Positions 46,509 to 57,724 of a DNA stretch of 64,000 nucleotides are shown here, piece by piece (the first letter of the stretch is position 1; the number at the start of each line of letters is the position of its first letter). Made by a program: the position numbers and the translations under genes. The notes below the pieces were generated by a model. That model saw only the letters and a program-made list of their open reading frames with translations, made no database searches and was not told the origin of the DNA. The stretch is from Tipula vernalis (Eukaryota > Arthropoda > Insecta > Diptera > Tipulidae): assembly GCA_958295665.1 (NCBI GenBank), contig OY282559.1, forward strand, positions 267,940,057 through 268,004,056, given 5' to 3'.

Positions 46509-47626
46509 AGGGAAACCTCACTACAACGGAAATCGACGGGACCAAAAACGTTGTCCGTTAAACTGAGGATTTGTGATTTTTTTTTTGTAAAATTTTTTTT
46601 GGGATTTTATATCTTATCCGATTTTGATGAAATCCAGCATTTCCAATGGAAATGGGATATTTAAATGATTTTTAGCCGAAGGAAATATGGCCAAGTAGGA
46701 TGGAACTTGGCTATTCCTTAATAGATTATGATCAAATTTGACATGTGCGTTTGAAATGGGATTCTAAAATGATGCTTGGATAAAGTTATGGAATATGGCC
46801 AATGATGATGAAAGTTGGTTGTTTCTTAACCGATTATGATGAAATTTGATGTGGATGATGGAAATAGGATTCTAAAACGATTTTTGGATAAAGCTCTGAA
46901 ATATGGCCAGGTAAGATGGAACTTGACTGTTCCCTAACCGATTATCATAAAATTTGACATGTGCGATGTAGGTAAGTGGGATTCTAAAATGATTTTTAAA
47001 TGAATTTCTGGAATATGGCCAACTAGGACGGAACATTGGCTATATCTTAACGGATTTGGGTGAAATTTGACGTCTGCCATGGAAATGGGATTCTAAAGTG
47101 ATTTTTGGATATAGTTCTGGCAAAGTAAGATGGAACTTATTTATTTATTAACCGATTATGATGAAATTTGACATGTGCCATGGAAATTTGGTTCGAAACT
47201 GAGTTTTAGATCCAAAAAATCAATTTAGAATTCCATTTCCCAACGTGCATGTCAAAATTAATTAATTTATTTTTTTGGCCATATTCTAGAATTTCAATCA
47301 TCAGCATTTCAATCATGGACATAAAATTTCACTAAAACCGGCTAAGAAATTGCCAAGTTCCACCCAAATTGGCCATACATATAAGTTACTCAAGGTTCAA
47401 TTTGAAGTATAAAAGAAACAAATTAAAGTGGTAAAGTTTTAATTTGAATTGTACTCATAAAACCTGTATCATCGCAGAAATATCTGTCCTTGTCCGATCT
47501 AATAAGTTGTCAGCCTATCTAAGGGACGTTTTCATTGGAAAACTTTAGTTGCATGAGACTTAAAAGTTTGTCCGTTGAAGTGCGGATTCCGCTAGATTGA
47601 GTGTCTGTTGAAATGAGGTTTCACTG
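46509..47626. mobile_element. TIR element filled with ~110-bp tandem repeats
   Basis: Left end TAGGGAAACCTCACTACAAC; right end, as reverse complement, CAGTGAAACCTCATTTCAAC. TA lies next to both. Subterminal words GTTGTCCGTTAAA (left) and TTTGTCCGTTGAAG (right) also pair. Inside, ATATGGCCA recurs at 46685, 46793, 46901 and 47013, with a last eroded copy near 47117 (spacing 107-112), and one inverted copy lies at about 47240-47380. There is no coding region. A CAGTGAAACC-type end with TA suggests a non-autonomous pogo/Tc1-group element. Confidence 0.7.
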
Positions 47627-47889
47627 TATTTAAAAGTCAGTGTTTATATACATATATGTACAGTATATATGTGAGATATCTAAACAAATGAACACGCATT
47701 GAGCGATTTGAACCAAACTTTACATAAATATTGCTTAAGACTTAAGAAAGGTCAATGTTAATTTCTCAAACATTCATCTCCTCCTTGAGAGATGATAATC
47801 AGGTCTTTGCTTTTGTTTTATTGCTGCCAGAAAACTCATTTTTTTGTGCTATCTTATACAGCATGTTAATTTTTATAATAATTATATTC

Positions 47890-47985
47890 TATAATTCGCT
47901 CTTGCTCTATAAAGGATGTTCGGAGGACCCGGTATCATCCAGGAGTCCAGCTTAGGCTTGGTCATACATTCTGATCAATCAATCT
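47890..47985 (+). repeat. Possible LINE 3' end with (ATCA)n tail, second copy
   Basis: GGAGTCCAGCTTAGGCTTGG, then TCATACATTC, ending in GATCAATCAATC. Resembles 1050-1115. Confidence 0.25.
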
Positions 47986-49394
47986 TCGTCACACATGCCA
48001 TAAGTATACACATCACCTCGAGAGTATTAAACTATTTTTTCACTTCCCTCTTCAGAAGTCTTATTATATATTTAAATTGATAATTCCCAAGTTTAATTTG
48101 AAAAAATAAAAAAATTAAATATAATAACAGTCTACTCACATTGTTGCAAGAATTTTAAACAACACAACACCCTATTGTAATTGTAAAAGAAATATACTCG
48201 TAGTGTCAATATGAAAAAAGTTATTCTACCTTAGTTTTTAAAACGGAAACGTGAGCAGTTATAGTAGTCCTAGAATGTTGTGGAAACGTGGAATTGGTTC
48301 TTCTAATTTATTCGATGTTTTACCCTAATAGAACTTATAAAAAACACATAATGCACCAAGGTTCCTCCTTTGGTCGGCAATCAAGGGGCATATCTGATTT
48401 GGTGTACGATCCAAAATATTAAAATAAGTATGACAGGCCCTTGCATAAGTTGTCGAATATGTGCTTTGTAAATAGTTAAACGTTCACAAGAGTTAAAGAA
48501 AAACTTAAAACATCTGAAGTAGCCAAGACTACTAGCGGAACTCTTATCATTATCATTATTTTGGCAACATCGGAATAATACTGAATAAATACGATACTCG
48601 TACAATATAGTTGTGTGTATGTATCATTCTGTTTCAGATCGCGCATAAGACCAAAATAATATTCTCACATTCCTAAATAAATTAAATTCAAAAAATTAAT
48701 TAATAAAACAAAAGAAATATAATTTTATTGTTTTACAAATTTCAAGAATTATACCGAAAAATTAACAAAATTAACAAAAAGCATAATAATTCTATGTAAT
48801 TATTATGCTATACCAGAATTTTTGTATTCAAATGTATGCGTTACGAAGTAAAATTATTGATTCAAAAAAATACAGAAACGGCTCGTCTTTCAAAGGTAAT
48901 ATTTAGCATTAAAACAATGTATTTATGTAAGATTAAAATGTACAAGAATTTTTTTGATTTGATAACTTCATTTACATATACATAATATTATTTTGCTGTT
49001 GGGTTTTAAAGTTTACAAGCGTATTAAATTCTAATTCACTGTCAGGTAAATTTTGTTTCTCCAAGTTTCACTTGGTAGAGAATAATCTAATCTTGCAATC
49101 TACATTATGGTAGATGCGTTTTATTTTTAAAGACTTCGAGTCCATGGTATCGAGTACCTACATTATATCACGGGTGTGAAGTTTGTCCTAAAAATTGATT
49201 TTCCTGTGAATGTATTAGTAAGAATAATAAATCTCTCGTTATTATGAATTTTTACGTAAATAAATTATTTTACTTATATATGTACATAATTTAAATTTAC
49301 AAAAAAACTTCTAACTAAACTTAAGTCTTAATTTAAATTGTCAAAAAAAAAAAAAAACAATTTAACAAAATCAAAGTTCATAAGAAAAGTGATA
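47986..49394. other. AT-rich non-coding stretch
   Basis: No gene. A hairpin-forming inverted repeat, GCATAATAATT...AATTATTATGC, lies at 48781-48808. Confidence 0.45.
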
Positions 49395-50585
49395 AATAAA
49401 AATTACTCAATCTGGCCCAAAAGACGGCGGTCTCCTCTAACGAAAAAAAACAACAACTTTCAAAAATATAGAAGATAAGTGACTTAGGACAGACATGTTG
49501 CGTCCCTTTAAGTAGGTTCGTATAAAGTTAGATATTAAAAAATTCTCAATCTGGCCCAAAGATCATACCTAAGCGGACATACTTGATTAAAGCTAGAGGG
49601 TAATCCCCTTTATCTAAGAAATATTACAACTTTCAAAAGCCTAGTAGATAAGTGACTTAGGACAGACGTGTTGCATCGCTACATGAAAGTTCGTATAAAG
49701 TTTGATATTAAAAAAATTCTCAATCCGGCCCAAATATCGTACCCAAGTGGACATACTTCACTAAGGATAGAGGGCAATCCCCTTTAAATTTAAAATTAAC
49801 TAGAATACAGGTTTAGTGGTCACTGTTTTTAAAAGCTGTTACATTTAATAGATATAAGGGATCTCCGAGTACTTATAATGATCTTTGGGCCAGATTGAGA
49901 AGCATTTTAATATTCAACTTTATACGAATTTACATATGACACATATTACACGTATGTGCTATGTCACTTATCTAGATTTTTGAAAGTTGTATTATTTCTT
50001 AGATCGAGGAGATTGCCCTCTACCCTTAGTGAAGTATGTCCACTTAGGTACGATCTATGGGCCAGATCGAGAATTTTTTTAATATCAAACTTTATACAAA
50101 CTTACATATAGGGAAGCAAAACACGTCTGTCCTAAGTCACTTATCTCCTAGATTTTGAAAAGTTGTAATATTTCTTAGATAGAGGGGGCTACGGACCATT
50201 TTTGTGTCTATGCCTGGTCCTTGTGGACCGACACCCAAACCTAGATAGAGGGGATTGCCCTCTGCCCTTAATAAAGTATGTCCACTTGGGTACGATCTAT
50301 GGGCCAGATTTAGAATTTTTTTAATATCCAACTTTATACAAGCTTACATAAAGGGACGCTACACGTCTGTCCTAAATCACTTATCTTCTAGATTTTTGAA
50401 AGTTGTAATATTTCCTAGATAGAGGGATGGCCCTCTACCCTTAGTGAAGTATGTCCACTTGGGTGCGATCTATGGGCCAGATTTAGAATTTTTTTAATAT
50501 CCAACTTTATACCAACCTACTTACAGGGACGCAACACGTCTGCCCTAAGATACTTATCTTCTAAATTTTTCAACGTGGGAGATCG
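49395..50585. repeat. ~173-bp satellite array with internal inversion
   Basis: Units share CTCAATCTGGCCCAAA (49404, 49541, 49716), ACAACTTTCAAAA, GATAAGTGACTTAGGACAGA and ATAGAGGGCAATCCCC. After about 49800 the same words appear as reverse complement; GGGCCAGAT is at 49888, 50061, 50302 and 50475. The spacing is 173 bp except for one of 241 bp that contains a 54-bp insertion plus its target duplication. Confidence 0.85.
50188..50241 (+). mobile_element. 54-bp insertion with 12-bp target duplication in the satellite
   Basis: Flanked by TAGATAGAGGGG on both sides (50176-50187 and 50242-50253), which is single in the other satellite units. The body starts GCTACGGACCATTTTTGTGT and matches the extra sequence in copia integrase (44161-44218). 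A GGTCC...GGACC hairpin is in it. Confidence 0.7.
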
Positions 50586-50666
50586 ACCACTATCCTTAAT
50601 GACGTCTTTATCATTGGTTTAGGATAGGGGGGTTCTCCGACTGTCATATCTCGGAAAATAAGCACT
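50586..50666. other. Short spacer before gypsy-5
   Basis: Nothing recognised. Confidence 0.4.
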
Positions 50667-50849
50667 TTTAGGGGATTATATATTTCTTAACGAGCAAATT
50701 AATCTCTACATGAATATAAAACGGAAAAATTTAAAATTGAAATAAAACAAAGTATTCGTCATTTACTACTGAGCTCATGCGCCATAAAAATATAAATCAA
50801 TTAAATAATTTCAGAAGATATGAAATCAACAAAATTATTTTCATGATCA
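50667..50849 (+). repeat. gypsy-5 5' LTR
   Basis: Aligns with the 3' copy from TTTAGGGGATTA to CATGATCA. Its first bases have changed from TGTA to TTTA. Confidence 0.88.
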
Positions 50850-51351
50850 GGGTAAGGCGACTGCAGCAATAAAGATCACATCCACAAGGAAATTATAATT
50901 ATAAACGTGCGTGTACATTAAATACCCGCACAACAAGAAAATAGCAGTTAAAAGTACGTTTACAAAAATCATCGCACTAATGGAGGACAGTAGGACACTT
51001 TTATACGGTGTAGCGGCCTACCCACACCGCAACGCGGGAGCAATAGTAAAGGGAGTGGCAGAAGGATAAACGAAGAGAATCGGCAAGTTTTTATTTCAAA
51101 ACAAATTTAAAATTTTTATTGTATCAAAATTATTGATACATTTTTAAATTATTTGTAAAATTTCCAACATTTTCGGTAATTTTTTTCTGTTTCTTTCGCT
51201 CTTTCAACGAATATCGAAACAATTTTTTTTTTTTTTGTAAGAATGTCGGATCAAGAAATCCGAAGGCAACCCATTTTTTTTTTATCGAATTGTTCGAAGT
51301 AATTGACAGTATACGGCGAGTCTAACAAAAATTAAAGAACTCAAGAATAAA

Positions 51352-51860
51352 ATGGCAGACGACGAAAATAAAATCGATACATTAGACAAAAACGTTCCAA
51401 CACAGGCACCAAGTGACGTACGCATAACAGACACTGTAAATGGGACGGAAATATCATCAACAAGCGTCAAACTGCAACCTTTGTGGACGGCAATACCATT
51501 GAACTGACACGTGCAATCTAATTTCCGATTTTTTCGAATGTCCTCGCAGGACAAATCAATATTTAAAATTAAAAAATTTGCTTTTAGAGCGCTTAGCTCC
51601 TTCAGAAGAGCAAAAGCTCGCACAATTACTGACAGATCAGCAGATTGGCGAAGGCAAACCATCGGAAATGTTAAGGTCGATTTGCTTACTTGCGAGCACG
51701 AACTTATCTCCGGTAGTAATCCAATTATTCTGGGTCAGAAGGATGCCAGAGATAATCAGAATAGCCATAGCAGCGCAGCCAGCGGAACAGACACTAGAAG
51801 AGTTGGTCAAAACGGCAGACCGCATGCGTGCATGAAGCAATGCAAATAAGTTAGCCATAT
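51352..51860 (+). pseudogene. gypsy-5 gag
   Basis: ATG at 51352 starts MADDENKIDTLDKNVPTQAP; the frame stops at about 51507. The capsid-like part is in 51578-51835 (LAPSEEQKLAQLLTDQQIG, then EMLRSICLLAS and LFWVRRMPEIIRIAIAA, TLEELVKTADRM). This is the retrotransposon gag form in which L.WL.RLP..V......L..LAE.AD recurs. No CCHC knuckle is seen. Confidence 0.85.
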
Positions 51861-52014
51861 AAGCGCAATCACCAGTCGCAAGCAGAAGAAATAGATCTAA
51901 CTTGAATAATAGAAATTATAACAATAGGTCGAATCAAGGATAAGGGTCGCCAAGTAGACCTAATACAAACCGATATTGTGTATTACGTTATAGATATCGA
52001 CAGAAAGCGAGAGC

Positions 52015-52900
52015 ATGTTATCCGCCATGCAGCTGGAGAGGGAGCCAGCCTTTAGCAAACCAAGCAACGACCGAAAACGTGCCGAGCAAGTCATAAAACA
52101 TTTAAGCAGTCCCCAGGTCCTTACGTCACAGACCAACAAAAAAACAAGCCGATTAATTGTATTTGACCAAATAAATAACCTACACTTCTTAATAGACACG
52201 GGAGCTGACCTGTCGGTGCTCCCTGTCAGACATATAAACATGTCAAACCTGAATTTTATAATAATTATACAAGCAAAATGAATTGCAATAATAATTATAG
52301 TAATAAGATTGGCAACATGAATTCTTCGCCAATTTATTTGAATTATAATAAGTCCGATCTCATGTTATCGGCAGCCAATGGCAGCCCAATTAATACCTAC
52401 GGCACAAAATTGTTAGAGGTTAATATCGGACTCAGGCGTACATTTGTTCATGCTTTTATACTCGCCGATGTGAGTCGTCCGATTATTGGTGCAGATTTAA
52501 TGATGAAATTTGTCCTCTTAGTCGATCTTAGGCAAAAAAGGCTAGTTGATTCAGCAACTCAGCTGTCAATATGTGCCAATGAGACGCAAGTAGAGGTTGA
52601 AAGTCCAATTCATTTCGCAATCGACAATGGTTATGGGACAGTTCTTAAAAAGTTCCCTTCCCTCACATCAGAGCCTAATTATAATACACCAGTGAAACAT
52701 CCAGTGGTCCATCATATAGTTACTGAAGGACATTTACCAGTGACAAGACCGAGGAGATTAGATTCCATACGCCATAAAGCAGCCTTATTAGAATTTAAGC
52801 ACATGGTTGAACTAGGTATTTGTAGACCTTCATCTTCTCCTATATCCGATACCGCATATTCAAAATTTCTCCATGAATTTGCCTGGAAATAATATTTTCT
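52015..52900 (+). pseudogene. gypsy-5 protease and RT N-terminus
   Basis: The active site FLIDTGADLSVLPV is intact in 52015-52281. After a frame change, AFILADVSRPIIGADLMMKF closes the protease, and PVTRPRRLDSIRHKAALLEF with [14 protein letters not shown] is the start of RT. The frame breaks near 52890. Confidence 0.88.
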
Positions 52901-53275
52901 CGAAAATCGACCTAGTCAGAGCCTATCATTTAATCCCCGTAGCTCCGGAAGACATTCATAAAACAGCGATAACCACTCCTTTTGGCCTTTTCGAGTTTAC
53001 TAGAATGCCCTTTGGTTAACGCAATGCCGCACAAACATTCCAGCGGTTTATGAACGAAGTAGCTAAAGATTTAGACTTCGTATTCGTCTATATCGACGAT
53101 ATTTTAGTAGCATCTTCCGATGAGGCACAACACAAAAAGCACCTAGAACAACTCTTTGAGAGAGTAGTGGACTATGACGTGCATATTAAGAGCTCTAAAT
53201 GCGTGTTCGGCGCAAGTTCTTTAGATTTTTTAAGCCATAAGATCACACCTAATGGTATTCTGCCCTCTTAAGAGA
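52900..53275 (+). pseudogene. gypsy-5 RT palm
   Basis: [20 protein letters not shown] has the first Asp. A stop (TAA at 53017) replaces the Gly-Leu after MPFG. VFVYIDDILVASSDEAQ has the YIDD active site. SLDFLSHKITPNGI is the block after it. A stop at 53269 ends the frame. Confidence 0.9.
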
Positions 53276-53279
53276 GAAT

Positions 53280-53890
53280 TAGTGCCATTATTGATTTCCC
53301 CGCTCCGGAATCAATTAAGAAGATTCAACTATTTGATGGCATGGTGAATTATTACCACCGGTGTATGCCGAATTTAGCCGAAACAATAACCCTAATCCAT
53401 ACACATTGAGCAAATTTACTAAAAAGGCCTAAAACACTGAAAAAATTTTGGTGGCCAAAAGAATGTGATGATGATGCATTCCAGCAATTAAAAAGTAAAT
53501 TGGGTACAGTTACATTACTAGCGCATCCGCTGTCAAATACGAAATTTAGCGTGACATGTGACGCGTCAAATGTAGCAGCAATATAATAAAAATAGCTGGG
53601 AGCCTTTGGGATTTTTTTCAAAGAAGTTCGATCGGGAATTATTGGCAATATACTTACCCATAAAACATTTTAGATAGTTTGTGGAAGGTCGGGAGTTTAC
53701 AATATATACCGATCATAAACCACTGACTAGAGCAATTCAGTCCAAAACTGAACGTAATCCTCACCAATCTAGGCATTTAGATTACATTAGTCAGTTTACA
53801 ACAGACATTCAGCATGTGCAAGGTAAAGACAACGTAGTTGCAGATGCATTGTCAAGAATCAGTACAACGATAATTGAAAATGAAACTTGA
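53280..53890 (+). pseudogene. gypsy-5 connection and RNase H
   Basis: MVNYYHRCMPNLAE is the connection block. KFSVTCDASNVAA has the first RNase H Asp, followed by stops. The frame 53681-53890 has EFTIYTDHKPLTRAI and GKDNVVADALSRIS. Confidence 0.88.
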
Positions 53891-54039
53891 TTATGGCGCA
53901 ATTGTTTCAGCGCAGTACAAAGACGAGGAACTACGGAATATTTTATCTGGTTCGCGCCGCCATAAAGCTTCATATCGCCTTGAAAGCTTCAAACTTCCAG
54001 GTTTCAAGGTATACTAGGAAGTATCGACAGATACCAATC

Positions 54040-55075
54040 GTCCGTACATACCTGAACCTTTGAGAAAGAAGATTTTTTAGCAACTACATAACCTTTCGCA
54101 CCTTGGAGCTCGGACTACACGTAAACTGATTATAGCTCGTTATTTCTGGCCAAGCATAAACAAAGACGTAACCCAGTGGGCACAGTCATGTTTAACATGC
54201 AAAAATCGAAAGTCCAACGGCGTACCAAGTCGCCTTTAGCGTAATTCGAGATACCCCAAGGTCATTTTGAACATATCCACATAGACGTAGTAGGTCCTCT
54301 TCCACCGTCAAATAGATGTCAATATTTACTAACATGTGTTGATACTCGTAGGTTCACCCGCTGGCCAGAAGCCTATCCCATGATAGATATGTCAGCAGCA
54401 ACGATTGCAACAACTTTCGTTAATAATTACATTTCGCGATTTGGTGTAATTGCAACAATAACAACAGATCAGCGCACCCAATTTGAGTCCAAACTTTTCA
54501 GTGAATTAACTAAACTTCTTGGCTCACATCGCATTCGAACTTCTTCATACCATCCACAGGCGAATGGAATGGTCAAACGTTTTCACCGGCATTGATGGCC
54601 TGTGATAACACAGTCAATTAAAGTCTAGAAGTTTCTATTTCAAAATTAGAGCAACATTGAAAGAGGATATAAGGTGTTCACCGGCTGAGCTTGTCTACGC
54701 ACAAACCTTGAAATTATCGGGTGAATTTCTTGCAGATAATCCTCGCAATCCTATGCCAACCGATGATACAGTGATCGACCGTTTAAGATCAACTATACAT
54801 GATATCATACCCACTTCACCACGAGTAACAGAGAGCGCAAAATTTGTGTGCCCAAGTCACTTAAAAATTGCGACTATGTATTTGTACGCATAGATAAAGT
54901 TCGCACAGGCCTTACTCTACCTTATGAGGGCCCATTTAAAGTGATTCGCAAACTACGAAAACAATTTGTCATAGATATTAAAGGCAAGCATCAATCAATA
55001 TCACTTTGCTCAATGGAACTGGAAGCACCAAAACCAATTCGACATGTGCATTTTAACTTTTACCGCAAGCAGTAG
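54040..55075 (+). pseudogene. gypsy-5 integrase, catalytic Glu replaced by Lys
   Basis: Zinc-binding region with HLGARTTRKLIIARYFWP and CLTCKNR (54090-54210). Core: Asp in HIDVVGPLP, Asp in TTDQRTQFES, then GMVKRFHRH where family members have GMVERFHR, so the third catalytic residue is lost. A frame change near 54595 follows, and the tail (YVFVRIDKVRTGLTLPYEGP) is in 54848-55075. This copy could not integrate by itself. Confidence 0.88.
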
Positions 55076-55219
55076 TAAATTAATTTATCGCATTCGGAAC
55101 CTATTTCAACCTAATCATTTCCGTGGCAGCTATCTCAAGCCAATATTATAGATATAAATTAAAAACCCGACAGGTTTTCACATCAACACCCGGGGGAATT
55201 TAAACTGCAAGGGGGGTGA

Positions 55220-55403
55220 TGTAGGGGATTAATATATTTCTTAACAAGAAAATTAATCTCTACATGAATAAAAATCGGAAAAATTTAAAATTGAAATAAA
55301 ACAAAGTATTTGTCATTTATTACTGAGCTCATACGCCATAAAAATATAAATTAATTAAATAATTTCAGAAGATATGAAATCAACAAAATTATTTTCATGA
55401 TCA
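55220..55403 (+). repeat. gypsy-5 3' LTR
   Basis: Starts TGTAGGGGATTAATATATTT and ends CATGATCA; matches 50667-50849. Confidence 0.9.
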
Positions 55404-56329
55404 AGGTTATTGCGTTTTCTATTTGGTCATATGATTGATTTGCAGTATAATCAGCAATCATCAAAATCATCATCAGCAAAATATTTAATTCTCATTTCAA
55501 TGTGTAGCGTATTCTCCTCTAATTCTATACAAGCGAATTTCCATAATAAAAAATACGAATTAAGAGAAATACTTGGATCTCGATGCACTTATTACATTGC
55601 CTGCCAAGTTATGCAACACCATTAGCATTTTATTTATGTGTTTCACAATAATATACTCTGGCGCATAAGGGGTTGTGATATACACGGGCAAACAAAACAT
55701 ATTTTGTTTGAACAAAAAAAAAACGAGGGGATCAGTTCTATCGATGAAGTGGCATTACCAACGTTTGTAAAAATTATAAAAAATATTTCAATTGTGAAAA
55801 AAATCCAAAAAAGTGTTGGAAATTGATTTTTCTTTTTTTGGAAAATTTATATGAAAGTGGTATGATACAATAGTGAAAAATTATAAATAAAAACTTTGTT
55901 CATAAATTAAAAAATAAATTTATAAATTTGCGACAAATATCAAAATTTAATTATTCCGTGGGGGAAATACATTTGTGATAAAATTAGTACCCCTCCCCTC
56001 CTCCTCTTTGTAGGTGGGGTGCAAGGTAACTTTGAAACTAAAATATGAACCCCTATTTTTTATTGCACATTCGAAACATTTGAAACATTTTTTTTCGATT
56101 CATGATAGATGGCGCTGTAATATACGATATTCAATTTTTTTCGATTTCTCCTGCTAAGAGCCTACGCAAACATTCTGCAATATGTCTGCAATAAAAATAC
56201 CACGGTTTCATTGTGAATACTCGAAATTGGTCGTCAAAAAATTTATTCATTTTGCAAATTTCGAATAACTGGAAAAAGGGTGCTTGATTTACATGAGTCC
56301 CCTCGCCTCATCATCTTTCAGTTAAATTA
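55404..56329. other. Unassigned stretch
   Basis: Two short plus-strand frames (55410-55625 and 55638-55826) are separated by one stop and read like one damaged coding piece (with ELREILGSRCTYYIAC and FEQKKNEGISSIDEVALPTF). I do not recognise the family. The right part (55980-56329) has GATGGCGCTGTAATATACGA and may be the end of the mariner element. Confidence 0.35.
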
Positions 56330-57170
56330 AGTGGTCAAAATGATGCCTTCGACTTCAATGCACTTATAAAGAGAAGTGTGTCTGTATAAGCATTTCTGAT
56401 TAGCTCAATCATATTCTCACGTGTTGTTGGTTTTTGTTTGTAAACTTGGTCTTTGGGATAGCCCCACAAAAAGAAATCTGGCGAAGTAAGATCTGGTGAT
56501 CTGACAGGCCAATTTACCGGACCTTTTCTGCCGATTCAGCTACCGTTGAAATCACGATCAAGTACTGCACGTGCTACCAACGAATAGTGTGCGGGACAAC
56601 CATCATGTTGAAACCACATGTTCCGCTGCACTTCTAAGCTCAAGTCTTCAAATAATGTTGGCAGCTCATTTTTAAAAATATCTCGGTACATTTGACCATT
56701 CAAGTTGCCTTCAATAATGTGGGGGCCGATGAGTTTATTGCCAATTATTCAACACCACACATTGACAATCCAAGGACGTGATGTTCACCTTGGCGATGCC
56801 AGTGCAGATTTTCAACACTCCAGTAATGCATGTTGTGACGATTAAGCGTTCCATGGTTTGTTAAAGACGACTCGTCGGAGAATAATACGCTGATAAAGTT
56901 TGGGTTTTGCTGTATTTGTGCACGTGCCCACTGACAAAAGTTACCCGATTTTGGAAATCAACGCCATGAAGATCTTGGTGTATAAACACATGATTTGATG
57001 ATACTTATGACGTTTTAAAATTTTCCAAACACTGGTCTGGAACAATACGAAATCGCTAGCTATTTCTAGTGTACTAATATGCGGAATATGAGCTACTACA
57101 GCCAATACATCAATTTCATCATTTACTCCAGTGGGTGTTGGGTGCATCTCAATAGGGTAGGGTTTGACCG
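56330..57170 (-). pseudogene. mariner-type transposase remnant, DD41D spacing
   Basis: Minus strand. The start, 57147, is mid-protein; VWKILKRHKYH is the second helix-turn-helix. FSDESSLTNHGTLNRHNMHY carries the first catalytic Asp, FQHDGCPAHYSLVARAV the second, and SPDLTSPDFFLWGYPKD the third. Counting along the broken frame puts 41 residues between the second and third Asp, the spacing of the rosa family, first described from a tephritid fly. The N-terminal half is absent, and several stops and frame changes are present. Confidence 0.8.
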
Positions 57171-57724
57171 TCTATAGCCATGTATCTCGCGGTCTATATT
57201 CTAACGCTGTAACTATGTAGAAACCACAAAATGTATCAAGCTGATCAATCACGGAAACACAATTCTTCATACGAATGCTATCTGTCCTACAGACCATTTT
57301 TTCCTAAAATTAGTTATTAATGGATTCTCATATTTTTGACTATGCTCTTTCCAAATTTCTAACCTTAATTGTCGCATCAGATACTGAAATAGCCTAAATA
57401 AACATTCTCCTATATAGAACAAACGCTTTGCTTTTTGCGTTTATTTAGTTTCTTAATTGTCCTATCTGTCCTAGGACACATTATTATGTAAATGTACCAA
57501 AAAAGTAAATTTATTCTTAAATGTCCTATATCCATTTAATAAGGATATAGGACACATACCTAAATTTTAGTTTTAAATATTTCATTTTTCAATAAATTTA
57601 TAGTGATACAGTGGAATTTTCATGGCCAGTTAGATTATTAAATCCTACTGCGGAAAGGTAACCAAACATTTTTAGCAAATAAGTTAAATTGATTTACGAT
57701 TCATAAATATATGCTTATTTTTAT

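Larger units (their letters stand above)
50667..55403 (+). mobile_element. gypsy-5: Ty3/gypsy element with both LTRs
   Basis: The LTRs at 50667-50849 and 55220-55403 share about 180 bp with few differences. A polypurine tract AAGGGGGGTGA precedes the 3' LTR. Gag, protease, RT, RNase H and integrase follow on the plus strand in several frames. No matching target duplication was found (CACT against AGGT), so the left end may be damaged. Confidence 0.92.

Noticed and set aside
48781..48808. Hairpin as a possible small RNA gene or terminator
   Set aside because: A short all-AT palindrome in AT-rich DNA, without conserved flanks.
55410..55826. Possible host protein pieces after gypsy-5
   Set aside because: Two frames can be read together across one stop, but I recognise no family and see no start signal or splice pattern. 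Kept only as an unassigned stretch.
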